From Chitinophaga pinensis (lineage in GTDB: Bacteria; Bacteroidota; Bacteroidia; UKL13-3): a stretch of 9,320 bases of DNA. Positions 1 through 7,445 of this stretch are shown piece after piece (position 1 is the stretch's first letter; each line of letters opens with the position of its first letter). The notes beneath the pieces were generated by a model, which was given only the letters and a program-made list of their open reading frames with translations, was not told the DNA's origin and searched no databases. The DNA lies in the NCBI GenBank assembly GCA_945875195.1, contig CAMCJW010000101.1, positions 1-9,320 of the forward strand, read 5' to 3'. The position numbers and the translations under genes were made by a program.

Positions 1-739
1 TATGGGTCCAATTGGGGTTGCAAAACATTTGGTACCTTTCTTACCAGGACATTCAGTAGTTGATATGCAAGGTGGAGATAAAAGCATGAGCGCAATATCT
101 GCAGCACCGTGGGGAAGTGCTTCAATCCTCTTAATTTCTTATGCTTACATAAGAATGATGGGTGCCGAAGGATTAGAAAATGCTACCAAATACGCCATCT
201 TAAATGCGAATTACATTAAGGCTAGGTTAGAAAATGATTATCATATCATGTATGTTGGAAGCAAAGGCCGTTGTGCGCACGAAATGATTTTAGATACCAG
301 AGTTTTCAAAGGTGCTACAGGAGTTGAGGCAGAAGATATTGCCAAAAGACTAATGGATTATGGATTTCATGCACCAACAATGAGTTTCCCTGTTGCTGGA
401 ACCATTATGATTGAACCAACGGAAAGTGAACCAAAATCTGAATTAGACAGATTTTGTAATGCCATGATTGCCATCAAAAATGAGATAAATGCCATAGAAA
501 ATGGAACAGCGGATATGAAAGACAATGTATTAAAAAATGCACCTCATACTGCTTCTGTTGTAATTGCAGATAATTGGGATCATTCATACTCAAGAAATGA
601 AGCAGCTTATCCATTGCCATACGTTAGAGCGGCTAAATTTTGGCCAACTGTAGGAAGAATTAATAACACCCATGGCGATAGAAATTTGATTTGTTCTTGC
701 TTACCAATGGAAGCATACGCTGAACAATCAAGCAACTAA
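1..739 (+). CDS. gcvP: Glycine dehydrogenase (decarboxylating), P-protein of the glycine cleavage system, C-terminal part
   Basis: The visible 245 residues are the C-terminal quarter of GcvP (full length about 950-960 aa). This PLP enzyme decarboxylates glycine and passes the aminomethyl group to the lipoyl arm of GcvH in the cytoplasm. Recognisable conserved blocks are GPIGVAKHLVPFLPGH at the left edge, SAISAAPWGSASIL (about residues 30-43), AILNANYIKARL, the block DYGFHAPTMSFPVAGT followed by IEPTESE, and the C-terminal FWPTVGRINNTHGDRNLICSC. These match E. coli GcvP almost block for block. The reading frame enters from outside the window. The first visible ATG is not the true start, because MGPIG normally follows a glycine-rich HGGGGPG stretch. 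The PLP-binding lysine lies upstream and is not visible. The frame is intact to its TAA stop. It is convergent with the MOSC gene and ends 5 nt before the palindromic array, which probably terminates it. Confidence 0.97.
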   Translation, partial: MGPIGVAKHLVPFLPGHSVVDMQGGDKSMSAISAAPWGSASILLISYAYIRMMGAEGLENATKYAILNANYIKARLENDYHIMYVGSKGRCAHEMILDTRVFKGATGVEAEDIAKRLMDYGFHAPTMSFPVAGTIMIEPTESEPKSELDRFCNAMIAIKNEINAIENGTADMKDNVLKNAPHTASVVIADNWDHSYSRNEAAYPLPYVRAAKFWPTVGRINNTHGDRNLICSCLPMEAYAEQSSN

Positions 740-744
740 AAATA

Positions 745-793
745 AAAACAATTCAGAATTCAGAATTCTGAATTCAGAATTCTGAATTGTTTT
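745..793. repeat. 7-bp-period GAATTC palindrome array forming a long hairpin
   Basis: Four GAATTC hexamers start at 756, 763, 770 and 777, exactly 7 bp apart, separated by a single A or T. Degenerate units flank them (CAATTC at 749 and GAATTG at 784). The outer arms 745-761 and 777-793 are perfect 17-bp inverted repeats. The 15-nt centre (762-776) can pair six further bases around T769. The left arm begins with AAAA and the right arm ends in TTTT, so either strand gives a strong stem with a short terminal U-run. It lies between the convergent gcvP and MOSC stop codons. Confidence 0.9.
745..793. terminator. Probable bidirectional intrinsic terminator between gcvP and the MOSC gene
   Basis: The 17-bp inverted repeat starts 5 nt after the gcvP stop, and in the plus-strand transcript it ends in UUUU. 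In the minus-strand transcript it also ends in UUUU, but there the stem begins inside the last codons of the MOSC gene. The stem is AT-rich and the U-run only 4 nt, so efficiency is uncertain. Position between two convergent genes is the main support. Confidence 0.6.
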
Positions 794-1599
794 CTTTCCT
801 TTTTACTGATAATTTTCAAGTCATCTCCAATTTGAATTGTTCCACCAAAATTGAGTGGCATCACATTCTCTCCAAAATAAATTTTGTTTTCATGCATTCT
901 GTAATTTGCAAGCGTCTTTAAAGGCTCCTTGCCCATTGCGCCAGTTTGTTGATTTATGGTAGTAACAACACAACGTGCACAAGGCTTACAAGCTAAAAAT
1001 GTATTTTCTCCAATTGAAAATTCTGCAAACAAATCTTCCTCAAACGCCAAACCACCTTTAAAAACAAGATTAGGTCTGAACCTATCCATATTCAAAGGAT
1101 TTTCCAACCTATTGTTTAAGTCGCTTAAAGAAGATTCACCAATTAATAATAAGGGGAATCCATCAGCAAAGCTTACAATATCATTTCCTCTATTATAGGT
1201 TTCATCCAATTTTCTATGGGAAGAATTTGGCATGTAAACCAATTTGCAAGTTGATTTTAGGATATTGCTAAACCAAGAATTAACAGCATCAATTAAACAT
1301 ATAGCCTTAACCAAATCACCCCAAACTTGCACCTCAATTTCATCTCCAGTAACAATAAATGGAATATGAATTGATTGATCCCAATTAGGATAACTTACCT
1401 TGAAGCCTAAAGCATCTTTTGAAAGAATAAATTGAGAAAGGATTGGAAAGTTTCTTTGAGTAATAAAGTTATTATTTTCGTCGACTAACATATAACTCCT
1501 ATCAAATTGCAATCCCCGGGGCTCTACAATGGCTGAATTGAGTAATATTCCAGGCAAACCTTTGATAGGATAAATAAATATATGTTTAAGTTTTGCCAT
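760..1599 (-). CDS. MOSC-domain molybdenum-cofactor protein, YcbX/mARC-like (no ferredoxin domain)
   Basis: This 279-aa protein has a MOSC N-terminal beta-barrel domain (about residues 3-120, including YPIKGLPG at 10-17) followed by a MOSC domain (about 140-265). Diagnostic motifs are MDRFRPNLV (171-179) and KPCARCVVTTINQQTG (205-220), then EPLKTLANYR. In mARC and YcbX proteins the Cys of the RC pair ligates molybdenum; by alignment that is C210 here, with C204 and C207 nearby. Family members reduce N-hydroxylated substrates such as hydroxylamines and base analogues; this activity is inferred here. E. coli YcbX carries a C-terminal 2Fe-2S domain that this protein lacks, so it would need a separate electron donor. 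The ATG at 1597-1599 is chosen because the conserved LKHIFIYPIKG strand follows directly. There is no signal peptide, so it is cytoplasmic. Its final codons lie in the GAATTC array. Confidence 0.88.
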   Translation of the reverse strand: MAKLKHIFIYPIKGLPGILLNSAIVEPRGLQFDRSYMLVDENNNFITQRNFPILSQFILSKDALGFKVSYPNWDQSIHIPFIVTGDEIEVQVWGDLVKAICLIDAVNSWFSNILKSTCKLVYMPNSSHRKLDETYNRGNDIVSFADGFPLLLIGESSLSDLNNRLENPLNMDRFRPNLVFKGGLAFEEDLFAEFSIGENTFLACKPCARCVVTTINQQTGAMGKEPLKTLANYRMHENKIYFGENVMPLNFGGTIQIGDDLKIISKKERKQFRILNSEF

Positions 1600-1603
1600 G
1601 GTT

Positions 1604-1611
1604 CAAACATA
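1604..1611 (-). promoter_or_regulatory. Candidate Bacteroidota -7 element for the MOSC gene
   Basis: Read on the minus strand, this octamer is TATGTTTG, a full match to the Bacteroidota -7 consensus TAnnTTTG. It ends only 4 nt before the MOSC ATG, so the transcript would be leaderless or nearly so. No clean TTTG is seen at the -33 position; that region is occupied by the susCD terminator hairpin. The match is direct, promoter activity is inferred. Confidence 0.4.
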
Positions 1612-1642
1612 AAAAAAACGGACCAATTGGCCCGTTTTTTTT
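1611..1642 (-). terminator. Intrinsic terminator of the susC-susD operon
   Basis: On the minus strand an A8 run leads into an 8-bp stem, CGGGCCAA paired with UUGGUCCG, closed by a very short loop and followed by U8. The single imperfect pair (1622/1631) is a G-U wobble in the minus-strand RNA but an A-C mismatch in the plus-strand RNA, so the element favours leftward transcripts. It begins 17 nt after the susD stop codon and separates susCD from the MOSC gene. Confidence 0.85.
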
Positions 1643-1659
1643 ATCAATGAATTCCTAGA

Positions 1660-3066
1660 TTATTGATCCCACCATACTTTGGTGCGGATATCACTAATGT
1701 TTGTAGCATTGGTATTGTATAAACGCTCTTCCAACACGGTTGGTAAACGTCTAGGCACAACAGAGTTTCCTCCAACAGCATTGGTGTTTACTTCCAAAGT
1801 TGGAATACCAGTTCTTCTCCAATCAGAATATGCCTCAACTTGAGCAAATAATGACATGTATTTTTGAGTCATAATTTTCTCAAGTGAAATTGAAGCAGCA
1901 GTTTCGCTAGCATATGCAGTAGTGTATGTTGCACCAGCATTTGCACCAGTAACTTGCTTAACGCTTGCTAAAACAGCATCGTTAAATGCAGTTGCAGCAC
2001 CAGCAGCATCGGCCTTACGCAATTTAGCTTCAGCCTCAATAAATTTGGCCTCTGCAAAAGTTACCAATGGGAACGCAGCGTTTTGAGTAGCTAAGTATTT
2101 ACCAACATCAGATGCAGCACCATTACCTTCAACACAACTAGTACCAGTGTATTTACCACTGTCGTCTTTTGCTACGTAAAAAGATAAACGTGGATCGTTC
2201 ATTACATTCATGGTATCAGCAATAATGCCACCCATTTTAATGTAACCAATACGATCAACTTGGGTATAAGCATACCATTGGTTGTACTCATTACTGTTAG
2301 CTCCAAAGATGGCATTACAGTTTGCATCGTTGCTGGTAAAACCAGAAGCATAAGCATCTGTTAAAGCTGATAATGCGTTTGTAGCAGAACCTGCAGCATC
2401 TTTTTTGCTCAAACGATTGTAATAACGTGCCTTTAATACCTGAGCAGTTGCCTTCCAAGCAGCTGCATCACCGCCAAAAATCAAATCATCATCGGCAGGT
2501 AAAAGGGTATTATCGCCACTAGCTTTGCTTAATAAAACAACGGCTTCAGACAACATGGTTTGGATATCTGCAATTACATCCTCTTGTTTGTCGTATTTAG
2601 GATTGTAATTGGCAGGACCGCCCATACCGTTTAAAGCATCACGGTTAGGAATATCGCCCCATAAATCGGTGGCAACACCTAAAAACATGGCTTTCATCAC
2701 GCGTGAAATACCTTGATAATATGGATTACCAGCACCTGCTTGTGTGTACAATTGGTTAATGTTAACCAAACCATTGGTATAGATAACATCCCACTCATTT
2801 GAGTTGGTTCCTTCATCTATTTGGTAATCGTTTACCTCTTTTGCTTGGAAATCAATCCCAACAACCTGCTGAGTAATAATAGCAGATTGGCGAGATAATT
2901 GTCCGTTCATGGTAGCAAAATAAGCTACTTCTACATTAGACAATAAGAGTTGTGGAGTTACTTTGCTTGGACTATTTGGGCTCTCGTCGTAGCCATCAAC
3001 AAACTTCTTACAACCGGCAGTGGTTATAAGCGCTATCGCTATAAATATTATTGCTATTCTTTTCAT
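1660..3066 (-). CDS. SusD/RagB-family nutrient-binding outer-membrane lipoprotein (SusD-like_2 type)
   Basis: A 468-aa surface lipoprotein that should act as the substrate-binding lid on the SusC barrel encoded just upstream. The N-terminus is a lipoprotein signal: basic MKR, a hydrophobic core, and lipobox TAGC with the acylated Cys at position 19. Family landmarks are NEWDVIYTNGLVNINQL (about 90-106), LGVATDLWGDIP (129-140), DPRLSFYV (291-298), TFAEAKFIEAEAKLR (336-350), QKYMSLFAQVEAYSDWRRTG (401-420) and VPRRLPTVLEERLYN (437-451). The TPR-like helices, the EA(K/E)A block and the late SDWRRTG-LPR tail are typical of the SusD-like_2 branch. Length is normal and the frame is intact. Its start lies 18 nt after the susC stop, so the two are almost certainly cotranscribed. 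The leader is AT-rich without a Shine-Dalgarno. No residue visible here identifies the ligand, which could be glycan, peptide or another oligomer. Confidence 0.95.
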   Translation of the reverse strand: MKRIAIIFIAIALITTAGCKKFVDGYDESPNSPSKVTPQLLLSNVEVAYFATMNGQLSRQSAIITQQVVGIDFQAKEVNDYQIDEGTNSNEWDVIYTNGLVNINQLYTQAGAGNPYYQGISRVMKAMFLGVATDLWGDIPNRDALNGMGGPANYNPKYDKQEDVIADIQTMLSEAVVLLSKASGDNTLLPADDDLIFGGDAAAWKATAQVLKARYYNRLSKKDAAGSATNALSALTDAYASGFTSNDANCNAIFGANSNEYNQWYAYTQVDRIGYIKMGGIIADTMNVMNDPRLSFYVAKDDSGKYTGTSCVEGNGAASDVGKYLATQNAAFPLVTFAEAKFIEAEAKLRKADAAGAATAFNDAVLASVKQVTGANAGATYTTAYASETAASISLEKIMTQKYMSLFAQVEAYSDWRRTGIPTLEVNTNAVGGNSVVPRRLPTVLEERLYNTNATNISDIRTKVWWDQ

Positions 3067-3084
3067 GTTACTTTAAATTAAATA

Positions 3085-6000
3085 TTAGAATGATGCTTTC
3101 AATGAGAAAGTATATGATTTTGTTCCAGGGTTATTGAAATAATCCCATCCACCAATGTTTGAACCAGCACCTGTTAAACTTGTTTCTGGGTCAACACCTG
3201 TGTAGTCTGTTTTCAACCAAACGTTTCTTCCTACAAATCCAACACTTAAACCTTTAATGATTTTTTGAGCTCTTGCAGGCAAGGCAATTGAGTAATTAAC
3301 ACCAATATCACGTAATCTTACCCAGCTTCCATCTTGTACGGCATTTTCTGCAGCACTACCAGCCGCATCACCCCTGTAAATGCGGAAGTAGTTGAATGAA
3401 GAAATGTATTTGGTATTAGCTGTATAAATTGGATTACCGTTAGGATCTGTTCCAGTTTTAACAACACCATCAATTTTATAAGCTTTATCGCGACCTTCAG
3501 CAGACTCATCAGTTTGACCCAATTGGTTCAAACGTGACCAAGTACCATTCCAAATATCACCACCTTTACGAACGTCGAACAAGAAAGTGAAAGAAACTTG
3601 TTTGTAGGTGAAAGTATTTCTTAAACCACCAAACCAATCTGGATAAGGGTTACCTACACGACCGCGCTCACCACCGTTTTCAAGGGTTGGTAAACCATTA
3701 GCTCCAATGATCAATTGACCATCTGAAGTTTTAGCCCAACGGGTACCATATAATGCGCCATAAGGCTGACCTTTGATGGCGTAGTTACCAATTGAGGAGA
3801 AACCAGCTTCAATATCGATTTCGTCTACATTGGGAGCAAGCTCTAGTACCTCGTTGCGAAGGCGTGACCAGTTTAAGGTTATATCCCAAGTGAAATCTTT
3901 CATTTGAACAGGAGTTCCGGTAATAACCAATTCATGTCCTCTGTTTACCATTGAACCTAAGTTTTCATAACTAGAGGTAAAACCAGTTGAAGGAGCAATT
4001 GGACGGTACACTAACAAATCAGTAGAAGTTTGGTTGAAGTAAGTATAATCAACACCTAAACGGTTATTGAAGAAACGAATATCGAGTCCAATTTCTTTAC
4101 CTGTATTTTTCTCTGGTTTCAAATTGGCATTTCCCAGAGTTGACGAGAATCCGTAACCGTTGATTCCGGTGTATGGGAATGAAAGTCCATCTGTAAAACC
4201 ATCAGTATATGTTGAACGAGTGAAATAAGTACGCGTGCTATATGGATCAGGATTGATACCAGCCATTGCATAGGCTACTCTCACTTTACCAAACGACATT
4301 TTAGGAATTTTAACCAACTCAGAGAATACAAAAGATAAACTGGTTGAAGGATAGAAGAAGTTGTTTTTAGCAGCACCAAAAGTAGATGCCCACTCATTTC
4401 TTCCTGTTACTCCTAAGAATAAGAAGTTAGAGTATGATAGGTTGAAATCAAAGAACATAGCTGCTGTGCGGATGGTTGAATTACCTTCACTTGCATATAA
4501 GTTAGCAGCATTGTTTAAGTTGTAATTATCAGGAACACCTAAATCACGACCGCGTAAATAAGCATCTTTGCTAAAACGGTGGTTTAAGTTATTACCTAAC
4601 AATAATGATGATTTGATATCTTTAGTAATATCTTTTTTGAAGGTAACCAATAAATCGGAGTAATACTCTTGATATGAAAGTACATTCTCGTTGATTTCTC
4701 CGCCTGGGGCGTTAGATGGCTGTCTTGAACCTACAGCAAAAACATACTTACGTCTGTCTGTGTAAACGTCTGTTCCCGCGCGGTATGTAACCGACATCCA
4801 ATCTACTGGATCGATGGTTGTGCTGATATTACCTAAAATACGGTCTACATTATCAACGAAAGGATTTTCGTTTACTGACCACCATGGGTTATCATATGCA
4901 CCAAAATAATTACGTTGGGTACCATCTGGGTTTAAATAACCACCCGCAGCTGGATCATTTAAGCGGTATGAATTTGGTGCACGCAATAAAGATAGCATCA
5001 CACCTGAAAGGTTACTACCATTTTGAGCTCTTGTACCACCTGAATTGATATAGTTAACTGTTCCCGACATTGATACTCGTTTAGACAAACGAGAATCTGA
5101 AGTTAAACGAACTGAAGTACGTTTAAAATCTGTGTTTGGAACAACACCATTTTGGTCCAATCTACCAACTGAAAATCTTACGGAGCTATTTTCTGTGTTA
5201 TTAGTGATTGAAATGTTGTTGTTGTATGAGTAAGCAGTTTTGAAGAAATCGCCCATGTTGTCTGCAGGGTTTGCAGTTTTGCTACCCCAACTTTGTGGCG
5301 TTAAGCCTAATTCATACTTACCTTCGGCTATTGAATAATAAGTACCAGAAGCGGTATCAAAAGCTAAGCGACCACCACCAGTAGTAGCAGCGCCACCAAT
5401 GGCTCCGCGACCTTGGCCATAAACCATTTGAAGATTTGGTAATTTGTTTACTTTACTAATTTCAACAGATGAACTTAAATCAACATTAAAACTTTTGGTT
5501 CCTTTTTTACCTTTTTTAGTAGTAATAATGATGGCACCTGCACCAGCCCTTACACCATACAATGCAGCAGCAGCGGGTCCTTTTAAAATGTTGATGCTTT
5601 CGATGTCATCAGGATTAATGTCTACACCACGATTAGAGGCATTAACACCTTGAAGATTTCCATTGAAAGGATAATCACCAGCAACAGATTGGTCGGTGCT
5701 GTTATCAATTGGCACACCATCAACCACCATTAAAGGTTGGTTGTTTCCGGAGAAACTAGCATTACCACGTAACAACACTTTTGAAGAAGCACCAGGAGTA
5801 CCGCCTGAACCTTGCACATAAACACCAGCAGCTTTACCTGCAAGTCCTTGAATAAGGTTTTGCTCACCAGATCTTCTCAATTCATCGCCAGTAACTTTTT
5901 GTTGTGAGTAACCCAAAGTTTTTCTCTCACGTTCGATACCAAAAGCAGTAACAACCATCTCACCAAGGTTTACGTTGTCTTTCATCAATTTTGCATTGAT

Positions 6001-6267
6001 TTCAGAAAGTCCTGCAATACTGATTTCTTGGGTTTTGAGGCCTACGCCTTTTACCACAATTGTGGTGGCATCGTTTGGAACATTTAATACATAACGCCCA
6101 TTGGCATCGGTTACAGTACCTGTTGAGGTACCCTTAACTTGAACTGAAGCACCAATAACGGGCTCCATACCATCGGTTACAACACCCGTAATTTGTCGGG
6201 TTTGCGCCCATACTGCTAACACGGAAAACATCCATGCTAATAATAATGTTAGTAGTTTTTTTATCAT
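3085..6267 (-). CDS. SusC/RagA-family TonB-dependent outer-membrane transporter
   Basis: A 1060-aa TonB-linked importer that moves a ligand captured by its SusD partner across the outer membrane using energy from TonB-ExbBD. In order: a signal peptide (cleavage likely after AVWA at residue 21), a CarboxypepD_reg-like domain (about 25-95, with ITGVVTDG and DANGRYVLNV), a TonB-box region (GEMVVTAFG, 102-110), the plug (about 115-255) and a large beta-barrel to the C-terminus. The plug contains the SusC signatures LLRGNASF and PLMVVDGVPIDN, then DINPDDIESINILKGPAAAALYG (216-238) and GAIIITTKKG. The last residues, SYTFSLKASF, form a beta-signal ending in Phe. There is no N-terminal STN domain, so sigma/anti-sigma surface signalling through this protein is unlikely, and no FecI/FecR genes are adjacent. 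Length and domain order are typical. The 89-nt gap to gldB upstream suggests an independent promoter. Substrate is unknown. Confidence 0.96.
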   Translation of the reverse strand: MIKKLLTLLLAWMFSVLAVWAQTRQITGVVTDGMEPVIGASVQVKGTSTGTVTDANGRYVLNVPNDATTIVVKGVGLKTQEISIAGLSEINAKLMKDNVNLGEMVVTAFGIERERKTLGYSQQKVTGDELRRSGEQNLIQGLAGKAAGVYVQGSGGTPGASSKVLLRGNASFSGNNQPLMVVDGVPIDNSTDQSVAGDYPFNGNLQGVNASNRGVDINPDDIESINILKGPAAAALYGVRAGAGAIIITTKKGKKGTKSFNVDLSSSVEISKVNKLPNLQMVYGQGRGAIGGAATTGGGRLAFDTASGTYYSIAEGKYELGLTPQSWGSKTANPADNMGDFFKTAYSYNNNISITNNTENSSVRFSVGRLDQNGVVPNTDFKRTSVRLTSDSRLSKRVSMSGTVNYINSGGTRAQNGSNLSGVMLSLLRAPNSYRLNDPAAGGYLNPDGTQRNYFGAYDNPWWSVNENPFVDNVDRILGNISTTIDPVDWMSVTYRAGTDVYTDRRKYVFAVGSRQPSNAPGGEINENVLSYQEYYSDLLVTFKKDITKDIKSSLLLGNNLNHRFSKDAYLRGRDLGVPDNYNLNNAANLYASEGNSTIRTAAMFFDFNLSYSNFLFLGVTGRNEWASTFGAAKNNFFYPSTSLSFVFSELVKIPKMSFGKVRVAYAMAGINPDPYSTRTYFTRSTYTDGFTDGLSFPYTGINGYGFSSTLGNANLKPEKNTGKEIGLDIRFFNNRLGVDYTYFNQTSTDLLVYRPIAPSTGFTSSYENLGSMVNRGHELVITGTPVQMKDFTWDITLNWSRLRNEVLELAPNVDEIDIEAGFSSIGNYAIKGQPYGALYGTRWAKTSDGQLIIGANGLPTLENGGERGRVGNPYPDWFGGLRNTFTYKQVSFTFLFDVRKGGDIWNGTWSRLNQLGQTDESAEGRDKAYKIDGVVKTGTDPNGNPIYTANTKYISSFNYFRIYRGDAAGSAAENAVQDGSWVRLRDIGVNYSIALPARAQKIIKGLSVGFVGRNVWLKTDYTGVDPETSLTGAGSNIGGWDYFNNPGTKSYTFSLKASF

Positions 6268-6289
6268 ATCTTAATTTGGTTTGATAAAG

Positions 6290-6321
6290 TGAAGGTAAAA
6301 AACCAGAATAAGAATTCCAAA
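6290..6321 (-). promoter_or_regulatory. Candidate promoter of the susC-susD operon
   Basis: On the minus strand a TTTG at 6318-6321 is followed after 20 nt by TACCTTCA at 6290-6297. The first matches the Bacteroidota -33 box exactly. The second keeps TA and TT of TAnnTTTG but misses the last two bases. Spacing is in the usual range, and the resulting leader would be about 20 nt. The weak -7 match keeps confidence low. Confidence 0.3.
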
Positions 6322-6333
6322 TAAATGAATTGT

Positions 6334-6352
6334 AAAAAAAATATTATATTTT
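6334..6352 (-). terminator. Weak candidate terminator after gldB
   Basis: Just after the gldB stop (minus strand), a 7-bp A/T-only inverted repeat (arms 6338-6344 and 6346-6352) overlaps a run of eight U residues. A stem with no G-C pairs and a one-base loop is thermodynamically poor, so read-through from gldB into susC is possible. Confidence 0.2.
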
Positions 6353-6356
6353 ATTT

Positions 6357-7367
6357 TTAATAGGGTTTATATGCACTTTCTTTCAAGATTTTATCCCAAT
6401 CGGCATCATTCATTAATTGGTTTAAACTCACCGATGATTGTTTATCCATATACTTCTCTATAATTTTATATCCTATGTACACGCCAATAGCAGGAGCAGA
6501 TTCTTGAGGCATTCCAGGTGCAATGGTAAAAGGGCCGTCGTTAAAATAACGCATGTATTGATTTGGTTCAGCATTAAATAACATTTTCTTTTCTATTAGG
6601 TGCGACCAAACCTGGGCTTCATTGCTGTTTGCCCAAGCCAATTGGTTAGGCGAATAGCCAAATATCATTGAGTCGTTTAGTTGAGGTAAAAGTTGTTTCA
6701 TGAAATACCTTACTTTTCCTTCAAATAACATCATAGCTAAAAACCTTTTATCCTTTAGTTGATTCTCAAACTTACCAATAGCTATAGCCTTAATGGCATT
6801 AGGAACAATATAGTCACTCCTTAATTTTGCAATCATAAAATCTGGAAACTCTAAAGCCGGATATAAGGGATAATCACTGCCCAAATACATATCCAATCCA
6901 ATACCAACAATTGAATCGAAAGTAACATTGGCATATCCAAATTCAGAAATAAATGAAATAAATTGGGGAGTAACATTTTCAGGAAATTCTTTTCGATAGA
7001 TTACCATAGCCCCACCTAATTGTGTTTCTATATCTAATAAGTTTGGGTAAACAGAATCTACTTCATGTTTCAATTGGAGTATAGTAGGAAAAGAAATGAA
7101 CTTACTCAAACTAGGTTCATAAGCGTCTATTCTTTCCTCCTCACTTATATTCAACATATCTTGAGCGAAGCTGTTATAAAAAACAGGATATTTTTTTTGT
7201 AAGGCAAGAAAATGTCCAGAACTTTGTGCTGAAATACTGTCGAATAAGTCTTGGTCGAACCTACTAATTTTTATTGGATTTGGTTTGTCTTTACAACTTT
7301 GTAAAGCAAGTATTAAACCCAAAACCAACAGGATGAAATTGCTATTAATTATTTTAAAATTCTTCAT
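6357..7367 (-). CDS. gldB: Gliding-motility lipoprotein GldB
   Basis: A 336-aa lipoprotein recognised as GldB, one of the Gld proteins required for gliding in Flavobacterium johnsoniae; its biochemical role is not established. The signal peptide runs from a basic N-terminus through a long hydrophobic segment (about 11-21) to lipobox LQSC, with the lipidated Cys at 25. Recognisable blocks are ISRFDQDLF (34-42), GIGLDMYLGSDYPLYP (155-170), RFLAMMLFEGKVRYFMKQLLP (208-228), PNQLAWANSNEAQVW (240-254) and ESAPAIGVYIGYKIIEKYM (289-307), ending with a KILKESAYKPY-type tail. No HExxH metalloprotease motif is present. Length is close to that of F. johnsoniae GldB. It is divergent from the barrel-nadE pair and upstream of susC. 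gldC, the usual downstream partner as I recall it, is not adjacent. No TTTG/TAnnTTTG promoter was found in the 78-nt gap on this strand. Confidence 0.85.
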   Translation of the reverse strand: MKNFKIINSNFILLVLGLILALQSCKDKPNPIKISRFDQDLFDSISAQSSGHFLALQKKYPVFYNSFAQDMLNISEEERIDAYEPSLSKFISFPTILQLKHEVDSVYPNLLDIETQLGGAMVIYRKEFPENVTPQFISFISEFGYANVTFDSIVGIGLDMYLGSDYPLYPALEFPDFMIAKLRSDYIVPNAIKAIAIGKFENQLKDKRFLAMMLFEGKVRYFMKQLLPQLNDSMIFGYSPNQLAWANSNEAQVWSHLIEKKMLFNAEPNQYMRYFNDGPFTIAPGMPQESAPAIGVYIGYKIIEKYMDKQSSVSLNQLMNDADWDKILKESAYKPY

Positions 7368-7394
7368 ACATTTACAATCTGTTTGAATTAAACA

Positions 7395-7425
7395 TTTGCA
7401 ATATCTGAATTTGATGTTAAATTTG
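7395..7425 (+). promoter_or_regulatory. Bacteroidota-type promoter for the barrel-nadE operon
   Basis: TTTG at 7395-7398 and TAAATTTG at 7418-7425 match the Bacteroidota -33 (TTTG) and -7 (TAnnTTTG) boxes exactly, with a 19-nt spacer in the usual range. Transcription would begin near 7430, giving a leader of about 15 nt before the ATG at 7446. No Shine-Dalgarno is present; the leader is A-rich just before the start, as is common in this phylum. Confidence 0.75.
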
Positions 7426-7445
7426 AGCCTATAAACATTTGAAAC

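Noticed and set aside
745..793. CRISPR-like array or restriction-site cluster
   Set aside because: There are no unique spacers; the period is only 7 bp and the units are palindromes. A hairpin or terminator explains it better.
956..1198. Plus-strand open frame of 80 codons
   Set aside because: It lies antisense within the MOSC gene, whose conserved motifs explain this stretch; the antisense translation shows no domain or signal.
3318..3509. Minus-strand open frame of 63 codons in an alternative frame
   Set aside because: It is wholly inside the susC barrel region, which is intact in its own frame; low-complexity product.
5444..5653. Plus-strand open frame of 69 codons rich in Leu, Pro and Ala
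   Set aside because: It is antisense to the conserved SusC plug motifs, which force this composition.
3085..6267. SusC homologue as a siderophore receptor with FecI/FecR signalling
   Set aside because: No STN domain at the N-terminus, no adjacent sigma/anti-sigma genes, and a SusD partner directly downstream.
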